Assembly: GCA_039029515.1 (NCBI GenBank)
Contig: JBCCFX010000063.1
Location: forward strand, 1 to 18,816
Direction: 5' to 3'
Source of the DNA: JBCCFX01 sp039029515
Lineage (GTDB): Bacteria; Planctomycetota; Phycisphaerae; Phycisphaerales; SM1A02
Length of the DNA stretch: 18,816 nt
Of the stretch, positions 1-7,045 are shown one piece after another. A model generated the notes under the pieces. That model did no database searches. It had not been told where the DNA came from and saw only the letters and a list, made by a program, of their open reading frames with translations. The translations under genes and the position numbers were made by a program. Each line of letters starts with the position of its first letter. The first letter of the stretch is position 1.

Positions 1-99
1 CGCGATCGGCTCGGAACGCTCATTGCGCTCCGACAACGGTCCACCACCCAACGCGGCGGGTTCGGAGAACCCGCCCTACAGGACTCGTCACACCGTTCG
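1..99. repeat. Dispersed repeat copy A (direct repeat with GC palindrome)
   Basis: The first 59 bases (1-59, starting CGCGATCGGCTCGGAACG) are identical to 1825-1883. After a divergent palindromic core the two copies match again at CTCGTCACACCGTTCG. The copy contains the hairpin at 55-75. The window starts at the first base of the match, so the true repeat may extend further left. Confidence 0.9.
55..75. repeat. GC-rich palindrome P1 (9-bp stem, 3-nt loop)
   Basis: GGCGGGTTC, loop GGA, GAACCCGCC, followed by CTACA. All nine stem pairs are perfect. The same palindrome recurs at 13406-13426 in the opposite flank orientation and, with one stem mismatch, at 18066-18086. It is REP-like and has no T-tract, so it is not called as a terminator. 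Confidence 0.85.
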
Positions 100-161
100 G
101 TCCGATCGACATGGGGTATTGAGAAACCGCACAGATCGCTCTCCACGCTCTCCTCTCTACT

Positions 162-213
162 CCCTCTTCCCTTTTCCCTTTCCCCTTTCCCCTTTCCCCA
201 GTCGCCAGTCGCC
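162..213. repeat. Heptad (7-nt period) array H1
   Basis: The stretch reads in unbroken 7-nt phase as CCCTCTT, CCCTTTT, CCCTTTC three times, CCCAGTC, GCCAGTC, GCC. The unit changes while the phase is kept. Weaker heptad character extends to the left (about 139-161). It lies about 20 bases beyond the stop codon of the minus-strand gene at 233-1147. Confidence 0.85.
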
Positions 214-232
214 TCCTCATCGATCGCTCCTG

Positions 233-1147
233 TCAAATCCTTCGCCGGCGCGCCGTCACCATGGCCGGCACAAGGATAAGCATGCTTGCCGGGCTTGGAA
301 TGTTGAAGTACGCAATGTTGTCGCCGCCCATGCCCGTACCATTGATTGCGAGCAGTTCACCGCTGGGGGAGTACTTGCGCAGAACATTGAATCCGCTCGT
401 TGTATAGATGTTCCCGCTGTCGTCCATCTCGATGTCGATCATTGCCCCGACGCCAACATCAGAAACCAGTTCAGTCGTCAACCCTGTATCGAGGTCATAC
501 ATACGTAGGTCTCCGGAGACTGTTCCTCCGTACACCTGCGATCCGACGATCTCGATTCCTGCGTAGAATCCTGGCGCGGCTGGTGATCCAATCTCCAAGC
601 TCGTGCTGAGATCGCTGCCAAACAGATAGCTTTGTTCATTCAAACCATCAATTGCAAAAACGTCGCCCGTCGAGAGCCAATGCACCCCGGTAGACCGTCG
701 AAGCGATTCTGCGGACTCATCAACTAACTCGAATTCTCCGTCGAGAATTCGAACCGTATCGCCCGCAGCGTGAACGTATTGATCAGTGGCGGCGTTGTAG
801 TCGATATACGATCCGCCCAGTCCGGTGGATGTGCCTTGCGGTGTTGTACGAATGACGTTCCCGGACTGATCCATCTCGATGACGAGCGATGTGGAGTTGC
901 CGACCAACCTACCAGTCATCACGAGATTGCCATCGCTATTAAAAGTCGAACCGGATGCGCCACCGAGCCACGGCACCTCAAGCTCAGCGACCTTGTTGAG
1001 GTCTTCATCCCATTCGATGATGAGCTGGCCACGCAGTGGCGTGTAGAAGTGGCCGGGCCGAAAGGCGAACTCGGTTTCGCCGGCAAGGGCAGCGTTCAGT
1101 GGCATACTGGTAACAAAGAGCAATGAACACAAACGCAGGCAATTCAA
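233..1147 (-). CDS. Secreted beta-propeller-like protein with PEP-CTERM-like tail
   Basis: 304 aa. Residues 1-22 form a signal peptide ending in NAALA before GETEF. The body (about 25-280) is beta-rich, with repeated short units such as SDGNLVMTGRL, MDQSGNVIRT, DDSGNIYTTS and PSGELLAING. These resemble NHL or SMP-30-like propeller blades, so a single propeller is inferred. The C-terminus (282-304) has P-S-P, a hydrophobic stretch and TARRRR, the planctomycete form of the PEP-CTERM sorting tag, which suggests export and processing by an exosortase-type enzyme encoded elsewhere. The start codon is TTG: an in-frame TGA lies three codons upstream, a GGAGTG ribosome site sits 7 nt before it, and the first internal ATG (codon 15) would cut the signal peptide. 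It may be co-transcribed with the gene at 1206-1589 (58-nt gap). Ligand and function are unknown. Confidence 0.8.
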   Translation of the reverse strand: MNCLRLCSLLFVTSMPLNAALAGETEFAFRPGHFYTPLRGQLIIEWDEDLNKVAELEVPWLGGASGSTFNSDGNLVMTGRLVGNSTSLVIEMDQSGNVIRTTPQGTSTGLGGSYIDYNAATDQYVHAAGDTVRILDGEFELVDESAESLRRSTGVHWLSTGDVFAIDGLNEQSYLFGSDLSTSLEIGSPAAPGFYAGIEIVGSQVYGGTVSGDLRMYDLDTGLTTELVSDVGVGAMIDIEMDDSGNIYTTSGFNVLRKYSPSGELLAINGTGMGGDNIAYFNIPSPASMLILVPAMVTARRRRI

Positions 1148-1154
1148 GGCTAGT

Positions 1155-1160
1155 CACTCC
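1155..1160 (-). promoter_or_regulatory. Ribosome binding site deciding a TTG start
   Basis: On the minus strand GGAGTG stands 7 nt before the TTG at 1147. With the in-frame TGA just upstream, it fixes the start of the exported propeller-like protein. Confidence 0.6.
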
Positions 1161-1205
1161 GCGTAGAGTTGATTGGACCGCAGCGGTCGATCAGGACGAC
1201 CGTCA

Positions 1206-1589
1206 TTATGCGATTGGACGTTCTCGCACAAATCTCTTTAGAAAAGCGTCAAATGCAGCCTCGGACACGCCGGCGTCAAGCGCGAATTGTCGGCATGCCT
1301 CGCGGTCTTTGTCGCAATCGTTCGGAAGGAAGACTTGATCTCCTCGGATTGCCGCGAGCTTTGTGGTTCTGGGGCGCACGTGTCCCACTAATAGCTCAAG
1401 AAATATCAGCTCACCAACTCGAGAGGCAACGTACCTGTGCTTGCCCCTTGAGAACAAACTTAGCACGCGCACGAGACGATATGGCTCCGGGACGAATGGA
1501 TCCCGATCAGTTGCAAGTTCGGTCGCCGCAACTGCAGTTTGATACTCGGATTCTGTCAAAATTTCTGGGCGAAGACTAATGCGCTTCAT
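1206..1589 (-). CDS. Hypothetical protein (127 aa)
   Basis: I do not recognise this family. The reading frame is open to a TTG at 1640 (144 aa), but the first ATG, at 1589, begins a natural-looking N-terminus (MKRISLRPEILTESEYQ); neither has a convincing ribosome site. The protein is charged and soluble, without signal peptide or membrane segment. It has mixed helical character, with a C-terminal helix pair (CDKDREACRQFALDAGVSEA... FDAFLKRFV) that looks like a small helical fold. Residues such as ELIFLELLVGHVRP suggest a buried strand or helix. It precedes the gene at 233-1147 on the same strand by 58 nt and could share its transcript. The plausible residue composition supports a real gene, but it could be a lineage-specific orphan. 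Confidence 0.55.
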   Translation of the reverse strand: MKRISLRPEILTESEYQTAVAATELATDRDPFVPEPYRLVRVLSLFSRGKHRYVASRVGELIFLELLVGHVRPRTTKLAAIRGDQVFLPNDCDKDREACRQFALDAGVSEAAFDAFLKRFVRERPIA

Positions 1590-1676
1590 CTCGTTCTCAT
1601 ACCCCAGCCGGTCGGGTCGTCGTCGCAACTCCGCCGACAATCGTACGTCGCGATTCGTGTATCGGCAGGCTCGTAG

Positions 1677-1695
1677 GGCGGGCTTTCAGCCCGCC
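1677..1695. repeat. GC-rich palindrome P2 (8-bp stem)
   Basis: GGCGGGCT, loop TTC, AGCCCGCC, preceded by CGTA as in P5 (13406) and P8. Compared with P1 and P5 the stem has T-A replaced by C-G on both sides, a compensatory pair that keeps the hairpin. Confidence 0.8.
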
Positions 1696-1755
1696 GTTGA
1701 TCGGTCCTCGACGGCACTATCTCAACAGCGAGGCGAAAACCCCACCGCCCCGAAT

Positions 1756-1783
1756 CGCCAGTCGCTAATCACAAGTCGCTTCC
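1756..1783. repeat. Degenerate heptad array H2
   Basis: Four units in 7-nt phase: CGCCAGT, CGCTAAT, CACAAGT, CGCTTCC. They are followed by TCATCGATCGC, which also follows array H1 (CTCATCGATCGC at about 217-228), so H1 and H2 share a context. Confidence 0.65.
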
Positions 1784-1824
1784 TCATCGATCGCGCCATC
1801 CCGCCCAGCACCCACCGACGCCAT

Positions 1825-1930
1825 CGCGATCGGCTCGGAACGCTCATTGCGCTCCGACAACGGTCCACCACCCAACGCGGCGGTCGCCGCAGACACCGCC
1901 CTACAAGACTGCGACTCGTCACACCGTTCG
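1825..1930. repeat. Dispersed repeat copy B
   Basis: Identical to 1-59 over its first 59 bases, in the same orientation. The palindrome core differs: GGCGGT and ACCGCC (1879-1900) enclose a ten-base loop, compared with the 9-bp stem in copy A. It rejoins copy A at CTCGTCACACCGTTCG. Copies A and B bracket the genes at 233-1147 and 1206-1589. Confidence 0.9.
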
Positions 1931-2174
1931 ATGGGATTCGGAGCGGTCAAGAGGATCCCCTGATCCACTCACCTCCAATCCGTTGTTCGTGCGCATCCCC
2001 AGAGTTCCTTGCACGCCAACCCACAAACTACGCCGTCACAATTTCTCATTCAAACGGCCGAACCCACGAAGTTTTGGATTGCGATCGCGTCGTGTTCTGT
2101 CACGATCATTCAGAACTCCAGAGGAGAGAGCCACTGACAACTGTGCCGAGGCACGAGTGCTGCTCAACGATTCC

Positions 2175-2180
2175 GGAGGA
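2175..2180 (+). promoter_or_regulatory. Ribosome binding site of the 2189 gene
   Basis: GGAGGA stands 8 nt before the ATG at 2189, a near-consensus Shine-Dalgarno sequence that confirms this start. Confidence 0.75.
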
Positions 2181-2188
2181 AGATTCAC

Positions 2189-2923
2189 ATGAGAACGGCC
2201 ATCACGTCAGCGACCATGATCGCTTGTCTTGCCGCGCTGTCATCACACGCTCACGCTGAAATCATCGGCGCCCAGGTCACCGAGGTTGATTTCTCGAACG
2301 GGTACGTCAATGCCGATGGAAGCATCAACGCTTCCAATGCAGTCGAGATTGGCGCTGCATGGTCATCCTTCGGTCAGCAGTGGGATACGTATCGGCTGTG
2401 GGTACAAGTCGACAGTCTTGATGATCGCATCAACACCGTCAGCGGTTCGCAGGACAACGCGATCAACCTGGTCCTGAATCCCGGTGCGGGCGGCGTCTTC
2501 TTTCAGGAGCCGCTTGGACTGACCGTCCCGCCGGACACGGCCTTCTTCGGCGTCGTGCCCACGCTTGCATTCGACACGTTTTACTCACTCGGCAGCTCGG
2601 ATGCATCGCTTGCCGGACCAGGCATTGTTGATTCATCCAATGGTCTGCAGAATCTCAACGGGTTGTATGAGTTTGACAATGCCGGCTGGTTTCTGCCCGG
2701 CCCAGCATTGGGCCAGGATGGCATCGTGTCCGACGGCGAAGGCGGCTTCCGCGTCCTTCTTGGTCAGTTCACCGTCGCCGAAGACTCGACCTTTTCTGGA
2801 CAGGCCATCATCACTGGCATTGGCCTTCAGGAGTTCGTGACATTCTCAAGTGAGATCCCTGCGCCCGGCACCGTCGCGGTCCTTGCTGCGGCCGGGCTTG
2901 CAGGCTCGCGCAGACGGCGCTGA
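2189..2923 (+). CDS. Secreted protein: shared about 200-aa domain plus PEP-CTERM-like tail
   Basis: 244 aa. Residues 1-23 are a signal peptide with cleavage after SHAHA. Residues 24-222 form one domain that is clearly homologous to the N-terminal domain of both proteins at 13485-15590 and 15587-17677. Shared landmarks are VDFSNGYVNADGSIN near the start, WDTYRLW, VLNPGAGG, PTLAFDTF, and LLGQFTV...STFSGQ near the end. Residues 223-244 (P-A-P-G, hydrophobic stretch, SRRRR) are a planctomycete-type PEP-CTERM tag, so the protein is probably exported and cut or anchored by an exosortase-type enzyme not in this window. The start is fixed by GGAGGA 8 nt upstream. It converges on the gene at 2957-3496 with only 33 nt between the stops and no obvious terminator hairpin. 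I do not know a name for the domain; its pattern of short strands suggests a beta-sandwich (inference). Function unknown. Confidence 0.85.
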   Translation: MRTAITSATMIACLAALSSHAHAEIIGAQVTEVDFSNGYVNADGSINASNAVEIGAAWSSFGQQWDTYRLWVQVDSLDDRINTVSGSQDNAINLVLNPGAGGVFFQEPLGLTVPPDTAFFGVVPTLAFDTFYSLGSSDASLAGPGIVDSSNGLQNLNGLYEFDNAGWFLPGPALGQDGIVSDGEGGFRVLLGQFTVAEDSTFSGQAIITGIGLQEFVTFSSEIPAPGTVAVLAAAGLAGSRRRR

Positions 2924-2956
2924 CCGTCGTCCGCGCCGACTTCGACAACCAACCAG

Positions 2957-3496
2957 CTACTCAAGACGATCCTCGTTTGTCTTCACGCCCACCACCGGCG
3001 CCGGCATGTTCGCACCCGGCGGACGAGTGAAGTTCTGCGGCATCACCACGCCCGTGCACACCCCGCCGCCTAGCCCTGGCGGCGGATTCAGCCAACTATT
3101 AACGCTCGACACCACTGGACTGTCTTCAAGTCCTCCGATGTCATGACGGCTAGACGTCCCCTGCAACGCGGCAAAGACCGTCGCCAACACAAACGCCGCA
3201 CACGACGCCACTCGACCAACCGCGCGCCGCGCTGCAGCACGAACCGCCGCCAATCCGACCGGACAGTCGGACGTCATCACCGTGCCATCCTCACGTCGAT
3301 ACAGGCGCATGCAGAGGCGGCCTTCATGCGATTCGATCATCGCCTCCGCGTCCTCGCGCGTCATACCTGCCACGTTGTAGACATGCAGCGAGCATTGATC
3401 GCAGAATCGTCGGCGCTCATCGCCGGCCATGTCATCCCATGACGCATCGCACTGTGACGCGATTTCCAATTGTTCGAGTGAGTATGAGCGAGTCAT
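2957..3496 (-). CDS. Small FCxxC/DCPVG Cys-motif protein with one membrane segment
   Basis: 179 aa from the ATG at 3496, chosen because CAGGGGGT lies 4 nt upstream; an open frame continues to 3586 but would overlap the upstream gene. Residues 14-80 form a compact Cys module: C16, F-C32-x-x-C35, an R-L-C62-x-R-L-Y-R-R core and D-C78-P-V-G. I recognise this as a module common in planctomycete and acidobacterial proteins, where it often precedes a membrane helix. The five cysteines suggest metal binding or disulfides (inference). A hydrophobic segment follows at about 93-112, then a Gly/Pro-rich tail of about 65 residues, presumably outside the membrane. It lies 52 nt after the zinc-ribbon membrane protein at 3549-4118 on the same strand, probably as an operon. 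Biochemical role unknown. Confidence 0.8.
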   Translation of the reverse strand: MTRSYSLEQLEIASQCDASWDDMAGDERRRFCDQCSLHVYNVAGMTREDAEAMIESHEGRLCMRLYRREDGTVMTSDCPVGLAAVRAAARRAVGRVASCAAFVLATVFAALQGTSSRHDIGGLEDSPVVSSVNSWLNPPPGLGGGVCTGVVMPQNFTRPPGANMPAPVVGVKTNEDRLE

Positions 3497-3500
3497 TGGC

Positions 3501-3508
3501 ACCCCCTG
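3501..3508 (-). promoter_or_regulatory. Ribosome binding site deciding the 3496 start
   Basis: CAGGGGGT on the minus strand just before the ATG at 3496. It favours this start over the two upstream in-frame candidates, which would extend into the preceding gene. Confidence 0.6.
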
Positions 3509-3548
3509 CATCCGCGTTGTCGCGGTACCACGCGAAGCAGCCGTACGG

Positions 3549-4118
3549 TCACCACGCCATTTCAATGAGGAACAGCGTTGCGACAAACATGACGGCGCAG
3601 AACACGCTCACGGATATCGCCGTTTCCTGCTGTTTGTGAAGCGGTCGGCGCGCCAGTGTGGCCCAGCGCCTGGCGGTATAGATGATGCCGCCAACGTGAA
3701 ACGTGAGCATTCCCCACAGAAGGGCAAGAACCAGCCACTCTCCGAACGACCACCAACCCGACCACAGCGCGGCGTACGTCCCGACAACCGCAAGCGGGGC
3801 ATACAACCCGAGCGGCACCGCAAATGCAAGCAATAGCGTCAATCCCGGCCAGCTGCCCGGCCGACGCCCCACGACGTCAAGATGAAGCGCAAGACCGCAC
3901 TCCGGACATGCCGGACCATCGCTGCCATGCAGGTTGTAGCGACATGTCGGACACAACACCGCGCGATGTGCCAGGAACTCGCGCATGAGTTCGGCGGACG
4001 TCTTCGGCACATGCTCGATACGCTTCGCCCCGTTCACCGCCGATGTACCGTCCATCGACGCCTCGTGAGGGCGTTCTTCGTTCCCTTGCGCACCGGCTTC
4101 GGTGATCTCAATCGTCAT
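3549..4118 (-). CDS. Zinc-ribbon membrane protein
   Basis: 189 aa from the ATG at 4118; the open frame reaches 4172, but those upstream codons lack a ribosome site and GCGGGA precedes 4118. Residues 1-50 are hydrophilic. A zinc-ribbon motif follows (C56-P-T-C59 ... C71-P-E-C74), of the style CPxCxYNLxG...CPECG that is frequent in Phycisphaerae membrane proteins. Three hydrophobic segments follow at about 91-118, 126-147 and 166-186, the second and third split by a basic loop (ARRWATLARRPLHK). The layout suggests a cytoplasmic zinc ribbon on a membrane anchor. It precedes the Cys-motif gene at 2957-3496 by 52 nt on the same strand. No enzymatic motif is visible and the role is unknown. Confidence 0.75.
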   Translation of the reverse strand: MTIEITEAGAQGNEERPHEASMDGTSAVNGAKRIEHVPKTSAELMREFLAHRAVLCPTCRYNLHGSDGPACPECGLALHLDVVGRRPGSWPGLTLLLAFAVPLGLYAPLAVVGTYAALWSGWWSFGEWLVLALLWGMLTFHVGGIIYTARRWATLARRPLHKQQETAISVSVFCAVMFVATLFLIEMAW

Positions 4119-4327
4119 GGCATAATCCCGCTCAACACGCATTGCCGGCCGAACTGCCAACGCACGTAACACGACAACGGATGACTCTGAGTTTCATTAG
4201 GAAGTGGCGTGCAAGTTTTTGCCGATCGCGCAGAGCCGGGTCGGCGACCGCCATGCAATGATGCGAAACTGAGCGCACGTTCAGATCCTAGATGATCAAC
4301 GCGACTTCAATACAAAAACGTCCGTTG

Positions 4328-6847
4328 CTATACACCGTTGGCGGTGCACGTTCCAAACGCCACGATCACTGCGATCAGATCGTCGACATTGACTGTCCCG
4401 TTTCCACCCGGGGGCGTGATGTCTGCAGGGCATGGCACGCCCTGAATACACGCGCCAAACGAAACGATGACCTCGATCACGTCGTCGATATTTACTTCGC
4501 CATTCCCGCCGGCGGGCGCGACATCACCGAAACACATGACCTCATCGCGCTGACCGGCGAAGACCGCCAGTTCGCCTTCCGACGATGGGCCGTGCGCCCC
4601 GCCGCCACCGCCTGCTGACGCGTCAAACACCGCGAGGTCCTCGATCGCGTCCGCATTGAAGTCGCCGGTGATCAATGATGACCCGTTGTTGATCACGCCT
4701 GCCGTGAACGGCGGACGAAGCACGACCGTCGAGCCTTCGAAATCCGTTTCGTACACATCGACACGATCACCCGCCATGGCATCCGACGCGACCACCGCAA
4801 TGTCGTCGTCACCATCGCCATCAAAGTCCCCCGACGCCAACGCCGTCGGTACTCCGCTCTCGATCAACACCAGAGAGGGTGCGTCGAACCCACCTTGCGC
4901 ATCATTCTGGAAGTACTGCAGCGTATTGCCGATCGCATTGGTCACGAGCACATCCCCGTTGCCGTCCAGGTTCAGATCTGTCGCAATCGCCGCGGTTGGC
5001 GAGGGCCCGGTCGCCAATGTCGTCGTCGGCGTCAACCCACCCGCTTCCACTTCTATCACCGTGACCGTTTCGTTGGCCACCGACAGGACAATGAGATCGA
5101 TGTCCTTGTCTTCATCGACGTCTGTGGGGCAAATGTCCGTTGGGTCATCTGCGACCGTCGACGCCCCGACGAAAAATGATCCCGGTCCTTCAATGTCGTT
5201 CAGGATCGCGCGGACCGTGTTCGAACCGGCATTCGCCGCCGCAAGATCATTCAATCCGTCCTCGTTGGCATCGAACAGCGCAAGCCCGACCGGACCATCG
5301 CCACGACTGAGCAGCACGGGCGCAGCCGGCAGAAACGTCCCGGTCCCACTGCCATCGTTCAAGACCACCCATACCGTGTCGTCGTCAGCGGTCGCCGCCG
5401 CAATGTCCACCGCACTATCATCATTGAGATCCCCCGTCAGCAACGCCGTCGGCGTGAACCCGATCGGAATCACTTGCGTGAGCGTGAATCCCGCCGACGT
5501 TCCATCCTGATCGAGACCGTTGTTCACGTACACGCTCAGCACATCCTGCGTCTTCGCGCCGTCCAGGTCGACTGCCACCACAACATCGTCAAATGGCAAT
5601 CCCGTGGTGGAATTACTCACACCACCAAGTTCACCCGACGCCTGCAGCGTTGGCACATCGAACAACACACTGAAATCCGGCGCACCGATCGGCGGCACCG
5701 TTTCGGTATAGATGGCGTCAATCGTCAATTCGCTGAAGTACGAAGGAGACGACATCGGTATACCAATGACGCCCAATGGCTGAATGGTCGTTGACTGCGA
5801 CGGCACCACATCAAACGTGACGGGTAGTCCGTTCTGCATCGCCGCCAGGAAAGACGAATCGCGAATCGATGCGACATCACGCATCTCGTACTGCGGTTCA
5901 AACAACACACTCGAACCCATGGTGGTCGCAAAGAACCCAACCCCGAAACTCGGGTAGAGCGCCGACTGGTTTGCGTTCCACGGCAGCGTGATCACATCAT
6001 TGGTCAGCGGCATTGACCAGTCAGCGTCGACGGTAACCGTTCCGGTCGCTGCTCCGGACGAATTGAAGAGCTGGAGACTCTGGTCAAAGCCGTACGTGTG
6101 ATCGAAATCGACCGAAAGAAGTTGCCGAGTCCCATTCAGATCATCGAACGGCAGGAGCTCGATGGTGGCACCTTCGCCGCCAAGTTCAGCCGCGCGCAAC
6201 GAGATCGACTGACGCTGCACCCACGGCTGGACGAGCGTATCTCGATAGGTATACCGAAGGCGGACGACAGCCGACCACGTTGCGGCGACGTTTTCCCAGC
6301 ACACGAAACCGGCCTGCAATGGAATTCCCGACTCATCGAGCATGATCTCAACAAACGCGTCCGGGATGATCCGAACGTCGGGCGCTCCGTCGATGAACAC
6401 CAACAGATCAAGCGGTTCATCGATCGTCCCGGTCGCCAGATCGCACCGAACCTCGAAGTTCGCCGTCAGAAAACTCCCCTGCGTACACACAAGTGGCACC
6501 GTCTCCGACACAGCGGGACAGCTCACGGTTGCCGATGAAATCTCCGTGTCGATCGACCCTTGCCAGGTTGCAACGGTGGGCGCCAACCCGCCCGGTCCTT
6601 CGAAAAATATGAAGGTCTCTTGGATCTGGGCGACGGCGGTCGCGGTGACTTCAACGTCGACCCGCAATAACTGTCGTGTCCCATTCACCGAATCAAAGCC
6701 CGGCATCGACGCGATCGCGTCAACAAACGTCTGACCGCTGAGCGCGACTTCCACCGTTTCCGTCCGCGTCAGGAAATCATCGCCGGCGCGGCACGGAGCG
6801 CCCATCGACACGATGATCGTGAGCGCCACGAGTATACGAAACTGCAT
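4328..6847 (-). CDS. Large secreted FG-GAP/VCBS protein with tandem dockerin-like C-terminus
   Basis: 839 aa from the ATG at 6847, fixed by GGGAGGAG just upstream; the open frame runs to 6949 but the extra 34 residues lack a signal sequence. Residues 1-21 are a signal peptide. The N-terminal half contains two related beta-rich units, each with F-D-x-x-N-G-T-R-Q-L-L-x-V-D (about residues 28-40 and 230-245), resembling choice-of-anchor E type domains. About 382-745 holds five or six FG-GAP/VCBS-like repeats with Ca-binding-style loops (DLNDDSAVDIA, DANEDGLNDLA, DVDEDKDIDLI, DLNLDGNGDVL, DFDGDGDDDIA, DFNADAIEDLA), expected to form a beta-propeller. About 770-839 carries two dockerin-like units (GNGEVNIDDVIEVIVSFG and GNGTVNVDDLIAVIVAFG). 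It is probably extracellular or surface-bound and Ca-dependent; binding partner unknown. No gene lies close upstream on the same strand. Confidence 0.85.
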   Translation of the reverse strand: MQFRILVALTIIVSMGAPCRAGDDFLTRTETVEVALSGQTFVDAIASMPGFDSVNGTRQLLRVDVEVTATAVAQIQETFIFFEGPGGLAPTVATWQGSIDTEISSATVSCPAVSETVPLVCTQGSFLTANFEVRCDLATGTIDEPLDLLVFIDGAPDVRIIPDAFVEIMLDESGIPLQAGFVCWENVAATWSAVVRLRYTYRDTLVQPWVQRQSISLRAAELGGEGATIELLPFDDLNGTRQLLSVDFDHTYGFDQSLQLFNSSGAATGTVTVDADWSMPLTNDVITLPWNANQSALYPSFGVGFFATTMGSSVLFEPQYEMRDVASIRDSSFLAAMQNGLPVTFDVVPSQSTTIQPLGVIGIPMSSPSYFSELTIDAIYTETVPPIGAPDFSVLFDVPTLQASGELGGVSNSTTGLPFDDVVVAVDLDGAKTQDVLSVYVNNGLDQDGTSAGFTLTQVIPIGFTPTALLTGDLNDDSAVDIAAATADDDTVWVVLNDGSGTGTFLPAAPVLLSRGDGPVGLALFDANEDGLNDLAAANAGSNTVRAILNDIEGPGSFFVGASTVADDPTDICPTDVDEDKDIDLIVLSVANETVTVIEVEAGGLTPTTTLATGPSPTAAIATDLNLDGNGDVLVTNAIGNTLQYFQNDAQGGFDAPSLVLIESGVPTALASGDFDGDGDDDIAVVASDAMAGDRVDVYETDFEGSTVVLRPPFTAGVINNGSSLITGDFNADAIEDLAVFDASAGGGGGAHGPSSEGELAVFAGQRDEVMCFGDVAPAGGNGEVNIDDVIEVIVSFGACIQGVPCPADITPPGGNGTVNVDDLIAVIVAFGTCTANGV

Positions 6848-6852
6848 ACAGG

Positions 6853-6860
6853 CTCCTCCC
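6853..6860 (-). promoter_or_regulatory. Strong ribosome binding site deciding the 6847 start
   Basis: GGGAGGAG on the minus strand, 5 nt before the ATG at 6847. It selects the start that gives a signal peptide. Confidence 0.75.
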
Positions 6861-6989
6861 GTACTGTCCGGTCCCATTCGACGCTTTACCCTAGATGACG
6901 CGAAGAACCAGTCAATACACCAATGGCCATTGAGCACGCCACTGGCCACCGATTCCGCCTCTTCCTCCTGCCTCTCTTCCCCATTCCCT

Positions 6990-7045
6990 CATCCCTCATC
7001 CCTCATGGCTCATCCCTCATGGCTCATGGCTCATGGCTCATGGCT
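6990..7045. repeat. Perfect heptad array H3 (8 units, two variants)
   Basis: Eight perfect 7-mers in the order CATCCCT, CATCCCT, CATGGCT, CATCCCT, then CATGGCT four times. Less regular pyrimidine-rich heptads precede it from about 6957. The array runs into the 3' end of the gene at 7038-7580 and supplies its stop codon. Confidence 0.95.

Larger units (their letters stand above)
1641..2188. other. 548-nt intergenic region: repeats plus leader of the 2189 gene
   Basis: It holds a palindrome at 1677-1695, heptad-like DNA at 1756-1783 and dispersed repeat copy B at 1825-1930. The right-hand 258 nt (1931-2188) is non-repetitive and less GC-rich. It should contain the promoter and leader for the plus-strand gene at 2189, but I cannot point to a convincing -35/-10 pair. 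A 226-codon open frame crosses the region but has no coding character. Confidence 0.6.

Noticed and set aside
1579..2259. 226-codon plus-strand open frame
   Set aside because: Runs through palindromes and dispersed repeat copy B, is Arg/Ser-rich and overlaps the start of the real gene at 2189.
2924..2956. Bidirectional terminator between the convergent genes
   Set aside because: No stable inverted repeat or T-run could be identified in the 33 nt between the stop codons.
4656..5510. 284-codon plus-strand open frame opposite the FG-GAP gene
   Set aside because: Ser/Pro/Thr-rich antisense shadow of the VCBS repeats; the minus-strand protein has clear domains and a ribosome site.
6990..7045. 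CRISPR or similar spacer array
   Set aside because: Units are 7 nt with no spacers; the array is a plain tandem repeat and no cas gene is present.
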